A stretch of DNA of 64,000 nt from Bilabrum cf. latius (taxonomy: Eukaryota > Bigyra: Bicosoecida > Bigyra > Bicosoecida): NCBI GenBank assembly GCA_965178125.1, contig OZ237759.1:62001-126000 (forward strand), written 5' to 3'. Under the pieces are notes generated by a model. It did not search any database and was not told where the DNA came from. It saw nothing but the letters and a program-made list of their open reading frames with translations. This document shows, piece after piece, positions 22,254-32,118 of the stretch. Each line of letters opens with the position of its first letter. Position 1 is the first letter of the stretch. The position numbers and the translations under genes are program-made.

Positions 22254-25143
22254 TTACCATGGCCTTGTGGCTCCGTCCCGCCCGCTGCCCCGACTTGAGT
22301 GCCTGCTTCCTGCTGCGCTACTCCTGGTGGAGGATGCCCGATCCCCCCGTCTTCCGTCAGTGCCTCCGTGGTGCGTCTATTTGCCAATAATACCTTCCTC
22401 GCCACCACCTGTACGCAGCGGTGGTACTGGCGGTCGCCCAGATGGGGGTGGCCCTGGCCTGGAACCTCCTGAAAATTCTCCCGCCCTGCCATTGCCCTTC
22501 CCCCTGCCCCCGCCACTGCCATGCGCAGCAACAGAGGAAGACGCGTCTCCTGCCCGCCTCCGCGATCCCTCCCCCAAGCCAATTCCCTCCGTGCCCCTCT
22601 CCGGCACCGATGGACCTGGATCCTACTCTGCACCCGAGCCTCGGCCTGACCCCGGCATAGCCCCAGCCCCAGTCGCTGACACGCGGCTCCGACCCCCCTC
22701 GCTGTCCGCAATGCTACCCCTGCCACTGCCGCTGCTCCTGACACTACCACCATCGCCAGCTCCAGCCCCCGCCCCAGCCGAGTACAAGTTATACACGCAC
22801 ACGCAGCAGTCCTCCCCGCCAGTGACGATCTGCCGCCCATCCGGGCTCCACTGCACGCTGGTGCACGCGCCGCTGTGGGCCGCGCGCACGTAGGCCAGCG
22901 GCATCTCGCTGGATCCCGGTCCCCTGGCCAGCCCAGCACCCGCTGCCTCCTCCCCTTCCCCGCACATGAACACGCGCAGAGCACCGTCCCCAGTGGCCGC
23001 AGCAAGCAGCTCACCAGAGGGGCTGACCGCCGCTGCCAGCACCGCGACTGCAGGCGCCTCCCGAGCCTCTGCCACTGGGCGCTCGGGCGTGTCTGGGTCC
23101 CACAGCAGCAAACGCCCGTCTTTCTGTCCCGAGACCAGCTCCCGCTCCCCCGTGGGGCGCTGGGCAAGGGCCGTGAATGCCGCGGCACTGCGGCTGGGCA
23201 GCGCGAACCCGCCCACCCTCCTTTCGCTCTTGAGGTCGTACGTGAACACGCACCTGTCCTGCCCCACGCTGTGCACCAGGGAAGGGCTCCCTGCGTCTGC
23301 GATGGCCCCCGTGCACGGCCCCTTGTGCTCGCTGAACTGAAGCAGCAGCTCCCGGGTGCCGCGCGCCCACACGCACACCCTGCCGTCATCTCCCCCCGAC
23401 AAAATGTAAGACTTCTGCAGCTACACCGCTCGCACAGCCCCTCGATGAGCGTCCAGCTCCCACTGCATATCAGCGAGCGGTGCCTCCGCCGAGGACCGGG
23501 ACACAGCCAGGGCCCCCGCCGACGTGGTGCGGGTGCTGCGCTTGGCCATCCGCGCCGCCCCCGTGGGGAGGTTTCCCACCGCACCTTGGGGCGCGTGCAT
23601 CCGTAATTTGCCATCCTCCCACCCGCTTAGCACGCCTGCCAGGTCGGCCAGAGGACCCGGACCCCCGCGCTCCCCCGCAGCACCCCCCGAGGGAACAAGG
23701 GCCAGGGCCGTGGCACCTGGAGGGGCCGCCTTGCTGGTGCGGCCCCCGCCCACCCCGGTGCCCCCCGCGCTCACCAAGGCACGCATGAGCACCTGGTAGT
23801 CGCTCAAGTCCCACACCAACACCTCCCCGTCATCCGCCCCGGTGGCCACCACGTCAGGTCGCCCCGCCCCGAAGGCCACAGCGTGCACCCTGGCCCCATG
23901 GGACCGCTCCAGCACCTCCCACGGGAACTCTCCTTCCTCCTCTGCCCCCCGCTTGCGTCCGTGCGAGTCGCCCTCCTCCACCGGCACTGCGATCCGCACG
24001 ATGGATCCAGTGGCGGTGCCCGCCAGCACCCACGCACCCGACCTGCTGACCGACAGTGACGTCACCGCGGCGCCCAGCGCCCCATCCCCCCCGCGCGCCT
24101 CCCCAGTACACACCCAGTCCCGTCCAGCCCCGCTGAACCGCCGCACGCTCCCGTCGCCTCCGCCCGCGAGGACAGACGCATCGGCGGCCAGTGCGAGGGC
24201 CGTCAACCCCCCGGTGGTCACGGGGAACACGCCCACGAAGCTGCGGCCCTCCAGAGAAAAGACGGCCATCTCCCCTGCCGTGGTGCCCGCCACCAGGTAC
24301 CCCTCCGGCGTGCACACGGCTGCAGGAGTGAATCCCCGCCTGAGCCCGGTGGAAGGCAGCGAGGCCCGCTCCGAGCCCAGGACGTAGGCCATGGCGCGGG
24401 GATCGAACCGGAGCGGGCACATGAACACGTGCGTGCCGCGAGCACCTACGCAAAGAGTATATCCCGGTCTCCTGCCCAGCTGCTCCACGGGTCCCCACGC
24501 GATGAACTCGACGGGGCACCCCATAGGGCGGGTGCCTGCTCCCGCCCCGGCGCTGTCCTGGTCGAAGCGCTTCAGGGCCACCTGCTCGCCAGTGCGCATG
24601 TCCCAAACCATGACCACGCCATCCTGTCCCGCCGCCGCCAAGAAGCGTGCATCTGGCGAAAGTCGAGCGATTGCTACCCCCCCAGTGAGTCCGTACAGCT
24701 CAAAGACTGGCCGGGCAGGTGCTTCGGAAGCGCCAGCCGTCTCCTTGTCAGGCAAGGTCTCCCAAACGATGACAGGGGAGTCACGTCCCTGCGGGTATAT
24801 AGGCAGCATAGATTGAATACGAAACCCAATGAAAGTGAGATGATCAAGGTGTCGCGCTGATTACTGTGCGGGCTTCCAGTTTACTTACTGCAGCCGCTGG
24901 CGACTACATCTGTCCAGACACCAACAACTCGCCGCGCTCAGAGAAATCAATAGAAGATACGAACGCATCATGTCCTCTCAAAAATTGCTGCTCGTGTGGA
25001 TTGTTGATATCACATGAAACTATGTGAGCACCCATCGCTGCGAAGTACCGGTCGTCGCTAGTCGGGTCGCATGCCAGGGTACCCGCCTAATGGCCAGTAA
25101 ATCCAAGAATATGTTCAAGCTCCAGCGGCTCAAGTCGGCTCAT
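22254..25143 (-). CDS. CFAP52: CFAP52/WDR16 axonemal WD-repeat protein
   Basis: Microtubule inner protein of ciliary doublets. Two exons (25143-24889, 24788-22254) separated by a 100-bp intron give about 929 aa against about 620 in human. The N-terminus LELEHILGFTGH and the segment EQQFLRGHDAFVSSIDFSE match CFAP52, and two beta-propellers follow; GVLSGWEDGKLRMHAPQG, YILSGGDDGRVCVW and IVTGGEDCCVCVYNL correspond to family blocks. Extra length comes from Gly/Ala/Arg-rich loops and a low-complexity C-terminus. Five TAGs occur: 25087 and 24904 in exon 1, and 23421, 22623 and 22377 in exon 2. After 22377 the frame runs to TAA at 22254-22256. This gene shows the organism builds cilia or flagella. 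Confidence 0.92.
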
Positions 25144-25512
25144 TGCGCACGGTTTCAGGAGTATTTAGTGGATCTTGTCTCGCAACGGATCGAAGCTGGT
25201 TGCGTGCTGTTTCCGATATATTGTCGACGCCAGTTGCAGTTGCACAAATCAGACCATGGAGACTTGGTGGGATTACTTTTTGGCTGTTCATTAAACAAAT
25301 GGATAATGATGCAAAGACTTCATCATCTCATGGCCGCTCACGCATGTACCAGCTTAGCCATCTCCGTCCAATTTGTGCCAAAGTGTGCTGTCTGCTTGGC
25401 TTTAATGATGTGTGGAGAATGCGGAGTACAACGTCTGAAAACATCGTTCTACTATCTATGGCATCCTAGGGTATGCATGGGCTACAAGATGTTTCAATTT
25501 GCTCTCCAACAG

Positions 25513-27674
25513 CGAACAAAGTTGTGAAGCAAGTAGCAGTTTCGGGCTCACCTCGCATTCTCGCAGATGTGGCGGATCATGCGCCGAACATCCAGCAAAT
25601 TCGAATACTAGATGGATCATGGAAGGGGACCTAGTTGGGAGATGTACTGGAGTGGTGCGCTTCTAGCTCTTGGAGCAAGCAGCTGACCTATTTTGAGGTC
25701 ATTTCCCAAAAACTTGCTGAGGCAGCCTGGCACACATTCCTGGCAGCAGCTCCAGGCCTCACCGATCTGGACATCCGGGGTTGTAAGGGCGGTGCAATTA
25801 GTGGGCGCGCCAGCGCTGATTACGTCGCTGCTGCAGCAGCCCTTCAATCCCGGGGCCTGCGGTCCCTCGACGCCCTCGCAGCTTCCTTGTCCTACCAACG
25901 CATGCTGCCGCTTGTGGGAGCCACCTATGGGGAAAAATCCAGTGCAAGGGCTGATTCAGGTGCCAGTGTCACATCAACAGAGATGCGAGAGTAGCACAGT
26001 GCATTAGATGCTCTGGTGCAGACCAACGAGGAGTGGTTCCAGCAGCTGATTTGCTGCACGCACGAGTTAGACACTAGTGCTCATTCTGCGGCGAGCGGTG
26101 GACATCATTTCAGTAGCAGTGGCACGTCTGTAGTAGCGTTGCACAGCAACCATGCGGCATCGACCCCGGTCCAGACGCTTTAGCAGTCTTTGGCGAAGGT
26201 ACGCCACCTGTGCACTGCCCTCTCAGGCACGTGCCTCCATGCAAGCAGCCCTGCTGCAGCAGATGCGGGTGCGCCTCATTGTCCTGTCTCTGCCAGCAGC
26301 TCCAGCGCCAGCTCCAGCGCCAGCTCCAGCGCCAGCTCCAGCGCCAGCTCCAGCGCCAGCTCCAGCGCCAGCTCCAGCGCCAGCTCCAGCGCCAGCATTT
26401 GCACAAGCACCAGCTCTAGCATTAGCACCAGCTCTAGCATTAGCACCAGCAGGCTAGAGGTGCTCCGGATTGACGCTCACCCAGACTGGCCCGATGTGCC
26501 TCGTGCTCTGCTGGGAGCCATCGTGAGGTCCAGTCGACTCAGGGAACTGGTGCTGGTGGGCGCCCCGCCTGGAGTTGTGGCTGGCCTTGGAGCCGTGCTG
26601 CCTGATCGCCTTCAGCACCTGGAGCTGGTGTAGTGCAAGTGTAACCAGCAGTCTTTCGTTTCGATGGAATCTGCAGCTCTGGCATTTGCCTGCGACTGGT
26701 GGACAGGGGCCTCCAGAGGTGCCGGTGCTGGTGCTGGTGCTGGTGCTGGTGCCGGTGCTGGAGCTGGAGCTGGAGCTGGTGCTGGTGCCGGTGCTGGAGC
26801 TGGAGCTGGAGCTGGTGCTGGTGCCGGTGCTGGAGCTGGAGCTGGAGCTGGAGCTGGTGCCGGTGCCGGTGCTGGAGCTGGTGCAAGCCATGGATAGCCA
26901 CGCAGTTTGGCGAGGCTCACGCATGTCAATCTATCGCAGTCAACCGCTGTGGGATGCCTGGCGATGGCTGTGCCATCTGCCCGGTTGATCTGTTTGGCTG
27001 GTACTAGCTGCTTCAGAGGCACTGCGGAAGCGGGCGCGCGCGGGGTGATGGACAGACGGTGCACAGACATAGTGACCGCCATGTCCATCCAGAGCGCGTG
27101 CGCCACACTCACCCACCTTGATCTGACTGGCCTTGCAATTTCCGCCCGTGCGCTGTGGTGGCTGCTGCGCGGTGGTGACACAGCTAGGCCGCTGTCCATT
27201 CGTGACAGGCAGACAGACAGCGCGTTGTCGCCGAGTGCTTCGTCGTGTGCATTGTCAGCAGCATCGTCACAGCGCCACCTCGCATCTGGCAGTGACGCCC
27301 TCAATCAGCTGGAGCAGCTCCGACTGGAAGGGTGCCGAGGTGTGCCACGGAATTGGCGCCGGGCTGCCCGGGAGTGTCCTCGCAGGCTCGTGGATGCCTG
27401 TGTGCGAGCGACAGGGCCTGCCAGTGTGGAGCAGGAGCTGATGGGTGCCCAGGTGCAGGCGCAGATGGGCGCTCAGGATCAAAGCGGACTGGGTCGTCGC
27501 GGTGCTTCGCTACGGGTGCCAGCACGGGCAGGACAGAAACGATCTGCTGAATGCTTGCAGTATCGTGCATCTACTGGCGGCCCTGAGTCTAGCAGCAGCA
27601 CCAGCGCTGCTGCTGGTGTCGTCCATCCCAAGAAGAAGCTAAGGCTAGATGGTGACCCGACTGATGAGCCATAA
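25513..27674 (+). CDS. leucine-rich-repeat (RNI/F-box-like) protein, 5' exons unresolved
   Basis: The frame is open from a probable acceptor (CCAACAG, exon from 25513) to TAA at 27672-27674 with five TAGs (25632, 25992, 26181, 26631, 26895). Irregular leucine-rich repeats are visible: APGLTDLDIRGC, LEVLRIDAH, LRELVLVGAP, LQHLELV, LTHLDLTGLAIS and LEQLRLEGC, the pattern of RNI/AMN1 or F-box LRR proteins. Between them are two expanded tracts: a Ser/Ala run (about 26290-26400) and a Gly-Ala run (26715-26885). The C-terminus has a basic PKKKLRL signal-like patch. Upstream exons must lie between 25144 and 25512; one candidate (around 25190-25270, LATDRSWLRAVSDIL) could be F-box-like, but I could not fix it. 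Confidence 0.65.
26290..26400 (+). repeat. 12-bp tandem repeat coding Ser/Ala
   Basis: Units of AGCTCCAGCGCC, about nine copies, in frame within the LRR gene. Confidence 0.85.
26715..26885 (+). repeat. hexamer array (GGTGCT / GGAGCT) coding Gly-Ala
   Basis: Interspersed GGTGCT, GGTGCC and GGAGCT hexamers give an uninterrupted Gly-Ala dipeptide run of more than 50 residues inside the LRR gene, so it interrupts the repeat fold as a loop. Confidence 0.9.
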
Positions 27675-27818
27675 TTGTGGCAAAATACGCCGTTGCGCCG
27701 GTTCTATTGGTCAGTTAAATCGATGAATCTACGGCAGGCCCAAATGTGTGTTTGTAACGTGATGATACGATTTTTATCAGCGATGCAATTGTTTTGCTCA
27801 GTCGTCAAAGGATACATC

Positions 27819-28892
27819 ATGGAGACAATCCTGGGTGTTGTAGGCAAGGAGTGAGTTGTAAATTGTCAGATGTAGTCTATGAGCACGCTGTTTTTGAATT
27901 TGTAATCTTCCCTCGTGGTGATGACCAGTCCGCACGGTCTTGGTCGCTCTGCAGTCTTGCCTGTAGTATCGAGCTCCGACTCGGCAGCCGCCCCAATACG
28001 TAGCATGTCCGAAAATGCATTTATCGATTGTTTCGCTTCATGTCGCAGTTTCGTCATGGTCTTGGCAGACAAGTCGGCAGCAAGGTCGATCCTGGCGTTC
28101 AAGCACGATGAAGACAAGGTGCGTTGTAGATCTTGCAGCTGTCGCCTACGTGCGCTTGCTATGCACAAGTATGTACTTCTATTCTTTGTGGCTTGCCTCA
28201 TATCGTAGATCTCGAAACTGGACGAGCACAAGGTGGTAGCAGCCTGTGGCGAAACTGCGGACAGAACGGCATTTACTGAGTATGTGCAGAGAAACATGGC
28301 GTTGGATGAGTTTAGAACAGGATTGCGAAGGACCACAGATGCTACCGCTCATTTCATTCGCGGTGAGTTGGCAACAGCTTTGCGGAAATCGCCATACTAG
28401 GTTAGCTTGCTGCTGGCTGGCTTCGATGACATCAGCGGGGGGAAGGCTGGCGCGGAGAAAACTGAAGCCGAGGCGGTCGGCAAAGAGTCGAAGGGGAAAG
28501 CATCGGCCACGGAGGCCTCCACGTCCGGCGTGGGGCCGTCCCTGTACTGGATGGATTACTTGGGTACCATGCAGCGCGTGAATTACGGGGCTCACGGCTA
28601 CGCTGCGTTCTTCAGCACATCCACGATGGACAGGTACTGGAAGCCTGGCATGACGGAAGAGGAAGCAAAAGACTTGCTGGCCACCTGCGTGGCACAGTTG
28701 AAGACCAGGTTCATCATCCACCAGCCCAACTTCACGGTGCGCGTAGTGAGCGCGTCGGGGGTCAAGGACGTCGAGCTGCCCACCAAGGTGCTGCCTGACC
28801 TGTCGGCCGCACCCAAGGCGGCAGCTGCAGGCGCAGGCGCAGCTGCAGTGGTTGGAGGGGGCAGCGCGGGGGCGGCTGCCATGGAGACGTGA
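27819..28892 (+). CDS. PSMB2: 20S proteasome subunit beta type-2 (beta4)
   Basis: Non-catalytic beta subunit of the 20S core. Three exons (27819-27850, 28049-28118, 28209-28892) give 261 aa; the normal length is about 200, and the surplus is an inserted loop after LLAGFDDISGG and an Ala-rich tail. Matching blocks are ILGVVGKDFVMVLADKSAAR, the DEHKVV..CGETADR region, LYWMDYLGT, YGAHGYAAF and DRYWKPGMTEEEA. The N-terminus lacks the catalytic Thr, as expected for beta4. TAG at 28398 lies in KSPY[TAG]VSLLLAGFD, where yeast Pre1 reads RRPYQVNVLIGGYD. The stop is TGA at 28890-28892. Confidence 0.95.
28398..28400 (+). other. in-frame TAG at conserved proteasome Gln
   Basis: PY[TAG]V aligns with PYQV of yeast Pre1; homology continues on both sides with no splice signal that could remove the codon. 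Confidence 0.92.
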
Positions 28893-29052
28893 GCTGGGTG
28901 GCATCCAGGACACGGCGTTGGTCGAGGAGGCGGCCTACCTTCAATGAGCTGCATCTGGTTGCGTGCTGCTTCTGAAGACTACGTGCAATCCAATCAGACG
29001 GCCAGTTTTTATGTCAAAGACTTCACGCAGCAGCGGCGTCGATCACACAGGA

Positions 29053-30247
29053 TCACCGGAACTTGATGCTGCCCACCCCGGTCAGCGAGCTCTTGAGCGA
29101 GCTCGAGTCTGCCCACTTGCTGCTCATGAACCCGTCCTCATCGTCCTCCGCCAGCCCCTTGAGCTCCTCCTGCCGCTTGAAGTAATGCGCCATCATCGCG
29201 CGCCGCTCAGCCTCACTCACCCCGGGCTCGCGCGCCGGCGGCCCGCCGCCCTTGCCCTGCAACCGGGCCACAATCTTCGTCTTCTCGTTGCGCCCGGTGC
29301 GGTCCCCCACGTTCTAGTCTCTCCTGAACTCCTTGCCCGCCCACCACAGGGTTGCGCTCTCTGGATCCAGGTACTCGGGGCCCATTTCCTCGTGCAGCTT
29401 GTCCGCCCGCTTCTCAGCCGCCTCGAGCATACCCCGGATGGGGTCGTGCTCGGGCAGGCCGGCTGGGAAGGCCATGGTGACGGCGCCGCCCATCAGCCGC
29501 ACGTGCTCCTCGAGCGCCTCGGGACTGAGAGCTTCCTTGCGGTCCACTGCACGCTTGCTCACCGCTTCTCTCGCGTCGGTCGCGACCTTTTCCAGCACCA
29601 CCTGCAGCCGGGGCTCTGGGGCGGCGCCCGTGCGCTGCTCCAAGGGATCCGGGTTGAAATGGGCCGGTCGTGCGACAGAGTCCTCGGAGCTGCCGCCGTC
29701 AGCAGCTCCGCCCGTTGCCGCCCCCGGGTCAGCCGCCTTCTCACCAGACGCGATGGCGCGGGTGTCGGCCTCTACCTTTTTCGATAGCGCCACCGTTTTC
29801 TGCAGTGAAGAGACGAGAACGGACCCAGCAAATGCATCAGCTTGATAGATGCCGGCATTCCGAGCCGTATCGGAAATCTAGTGACATACTGACGAGCAAG
29901 TCGGCTCGCTAAGGGATCGACCAGTTTCCATTTAGGCCTTTTCGCTTACCTCGTCCAGGCCGCGCTCGTCCTCCGGTTTCGACGGTCCATGCTTCGACAG
30001 CTGGTCCAGGGCATCGGCTAGCCGAGTTACCAACAGTCTTAAATTCCATGTACGAACCTACAATTAGAGATTTTGACCAGTGCGTCGGCCCTAAGGGTAA
30101 GGAGTGAAGCACTTCGGCGACACAGCTCAAACGCGTGGCAGTTGCAGTTCTCACAAGTCGTCGAATCAGCTCATCATTGGACATTTTTGTAGTGGTCTCG
30201 AACAGAAACTAATCATGATCGGTTTTCTTAAGGTGAATTACGACCAT
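29053..30247 (-). CDS. CFAP298: CFAP298/FBB18 cilia assembly protein
   Basis: Cytoplasmic factor for dynein-arm preassembly. Three exons (30247-30155, 30057-29950, 29877-29053), all phase 0, give 341 aa. MVVIHLKKTDHDQFLFETTT, RTWNLRLLVTRLADALDQL and SKHGPSKPEDERG open the protein; LRGAV-type and GLPEHDPIR blocks follow, then LWWAGKEF and GRNEKTKIVARLQ, PAREP and KRQEELK, ending DSSSLKSSLTGVGSIKF. TAG at 30209 is the Gln of DQFLFET and TAG at 29314 lies before NVGDRTGRNEKTK. The stop is TGA at 29053-29055. Second cilia-specific gene in the window. Confidence 0.95.
30209..30211 (-). other. in-frame TAG at CFAP298 DQF Gln
   Basis: Minus-strand codons GAT CAT GAT TAG TTT CTG TTC GAG encode DHD-[TAG]-FLFE; homologues have (S/D)QFL(Y/F)ET at this N-terminal site. 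Confidence 0.88.
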
Positions 30248-30360
30248 ACTTCTGGAATATGGAGAGTAAAGGTAAAATGAATTGGGCCGCAGTCTTCGAT
30301 TCGGAGCCGCTCAAACGGAAAGGAGCCAAGGACGACAGAAATCGCTAGATATCAACCGCA

Positions 30361-31017
30361 ATGGCCGCAAGCGACAAATCTGACATTGGCTTGATTGCCA
30401 ATCCAAAGGCTGGGGTGGTTGTTCTTGCTTGTGATCTGTAGAACGACATCGTTGCCAGATCTTGTGCGGATGATGAGCAACGTACTGCATGCACAGCTGC
30501 AGCATGCGCTGTGTTGGAATCTGCCAGGGCTGCAAAAGTGCCCATCGGACATGTCGTCGTTCGATTCCGCTCGGGATATCCAGAGATTCCACCCGCTGAT
30601 GAGAGCGGACATGGCATCGGCGAGCACAAGCTCTTCTCGAGCATTCGCAAGGGGGGCATCCTAGTGGAGGGATCTGAGGGAGCGGCGCAAGTTGACGAGT
30701 GTGCTGCCAAAGACGGAGAGCCTGTGTTTGTGAAGCGACGAGTCGGGGCCGTCGAGTCGACTGACCTGCTCCGCTGGCTCCGCTCCACGGGTGCCTGGTG
30801 CGTCGTGCTGCTGGGGCACTCCACGTCCGGGGTGGTGCTGTCCACGTACACAGCACTGGCTGATTTGGACTTCAGGGTGATTGTGGTCAAGGATGCTTGC
30901 TCAGATGCCAACGAGGCTCGGCACGATGCTCTGTGCGACATGGTCTTTCCAATGCAGGGCCACGTGACGGACAGCGGTGCAGTAGTGGGTTAGCTCAAGG
31001 GCAGGGGTGCCACGTGA
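30361..31017 (+). CDS. isochorismatase-fold cysteine-hydrolase-like protein
   Basis: A single exon of 218 aa. It matches the isochorismatase-like superfamily: ACDL[TAG]NDIV near the N-terminus equals the DMQNDFV motif, then RFRSGYPEI, GEPVFVKRRVGA, DLLRWLRSTGA and LLGHSTSGVVLSTYTALADLDF. The site normally holding the nucleophilic Cys reads STSGVVLST, as in a known subfamily without the canonical Cys, so catalytic activity is uncertain. TAGs lie at 30439 and 30991; the frame ends at TGA 31015-31017 inside a 50-bp tandem array, so the last residues are encoded by repeat DNA. The start is 113 bp from the divergent CFAP298 start. Confidence 0.9.
30439..30441 (+). other. in-frame TAG at Gln of isochorismatase DxQND motif
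   Basis: TGT GAT CTG TAG AAC GAC ATC GTT corresponds to the family signature D-M-Q-N-D-F-V; TAG replaces Gln. Confidence 0.9.
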
Positions 31018-31167
31018 CGGACAGCGGTGCAGTAGTGGGTTAGCTCAAGGGCAGGGGTGCCACGTGACGGACAGCGGTGCAGTGGTGGGTTAGCTCAAGG
31101 GCAGGGGTGCCACGTGACGGACAGCGGTGCGGTGGTGGGTTAGCTCAAGGGCAGGGGTGCCACGTGA
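30961..31167 (+). repeat. 50-bp tandem repeat, four copies, overlapping a gene end
   Basis: The unit begins CACGTGACGGACAGCGGTGC and includes GGGTTAGCTCAAGGGCAGGG. Copies start at 30961, 31011, 31061 and 31111, with single-base differences (AGTAGT, AGTGGT, GGTGGT) and a partial fifth copy at 31161. The first copy is the coding 3' end of the isochorismatase-fold gene; each copy starts with a CACGTG palindrome. Confidence 0.95.
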
Positions 31168-31225
31168 CTCTTGTTGCATCCTGTGTCAATCAAGGCTGTG
31201 CATGTTGGTACCAGCTCAATTTGTT

Positions 31226-32032
31226 TCACGAATCGCCTCCTAGTCCAGGGGGCGTCTCCGTCACTACCTTGTACACGGTGCCCCCCGCCCCTTGCTCATC
31301 TCCGGGGTCCTGCAGGAAGGTCTCGAGTGCCATGCGGGTCGTTGGGAAGGCCAGGTCCTCCCAGGGCAGCTGCGATACAGGGAACAGCTTGGCCTCGTCC
31401 GTCTCGTGGGCCGCATCGAAACGGGGGTCCATGTCGGGACCGACTGGTCCCGCCGCTCGCAAGGACGCCTCCCCAGCAGGCTCCTCGAACCGCGCACGGA
31501 ACCAGGCCATCGTCTGGGCAATGCGAGGCACGTCCAGCAGTGCCAGCAGGCTAGTTGCTTTGACTTTGCACGCAGCTTCCTCGAGTGCTTCTCGCTCCGC
31601 ACCGCCCAACAAGGACTCATGGGCCTCCACAAATCCGCCAGGGATCGTCCAATACCCTCTGCGGGGTTCTATCCCTCGTCTCACCAGGAGGATCCGCGGC
31701 TCTCCAAAAGCGTTATTATCTGACACTACAACGCCAGCAACTGGCGTGGGGTTGTGGTATCGAATAAAACCGCATTGCTTGCAGGCTTTTCTTTCCTTAT
31801 CATCTCCTGGAGGCACGTATGCGTGCACCGGTCCACCGCCCCGGTACGCAGGAATACCAGCTGTGGCGCTGCCAGCAAGCGAAGAGCAGTTACGGTATCT
31901 TGCGCCCACAAGACCATTTCTTATAAATCGACGGGATACTCGTCCCACCCCATGCATCATTATTGGCTGACTATGCGATTCTAGCGGGTGTAGTCTTTGG
32001 GCGTGTGATGACGATGCAATTGCTTGCTGCAT
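31226..32032 (-). CDS. Nudix hydrolase, NUDT23-like (FAD diphosphatase candidate)
   Basis: Single exon, 268 aa to TGA at 31226-31228, with no TAG. A zinc-ribbon remnant (CKQCGFIRYHNPTP) precedes the Nudix box GGFVEAHESLLGGAEREALEEA, which fits GX5EX7REUXEEXGU apart from Ala at the last Gly. Downstream blocks ALLDVPRIAQT, ETDEAKLFPVSQLPWEDLAF and MALETFLQD match plant NUDT23-type FAD pyrophosphatases. The first 65 residues are Arg/Ser rich and could be an organelle presequence; an internal Met near 31958 is an alternative start. The start lies 86 bp from a divergent gene. Confidence 0.88.
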   Translation of the reverse strand: MQQAIASSSHAQRLHPLESHSQPIMMHGVGRVSRRFIRNGLVGARYRNCSSLAGSATAGIPAYRGGGPVHAYVPPGDDKERKACKQCGFIRYHNPTPVAGVVVSDNNAFGEPRILLVRRGIEPRRGYWTIPGGFVEAHESLLGGAEREALEEAACKVKATSLLALLDVPRIAQTMAWFRARFEEPAGEASLRAAGPVGPDMDPRFDAAHETDEAKLFPVSQLPWEDLAFPTTRMALETFLQDPGDEQGAGGTVYKVVTETPPGLGGDS

Positions 32033-32118
32033 GTTTAGCGTGTGTGATTACTTGACAGCTGCAGATGTGCTCAACAGCGAGCGTATTGGCTGCCTTATCT
32101 TGATAAAGTCGGTATAGC

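Noticed and set aside
26612-27304. Long minus-strand Ala-Pro frame
   Set aside because: It is the antisense of the Gly-Ala repeat within the LRR gene; no conserved sequence outside the repeat.
31001-31167. CRISPR array
   Set aside because: Units are contiguous 50-bp tandem copies with no spacers, in a eukaryotic gene 3' end.
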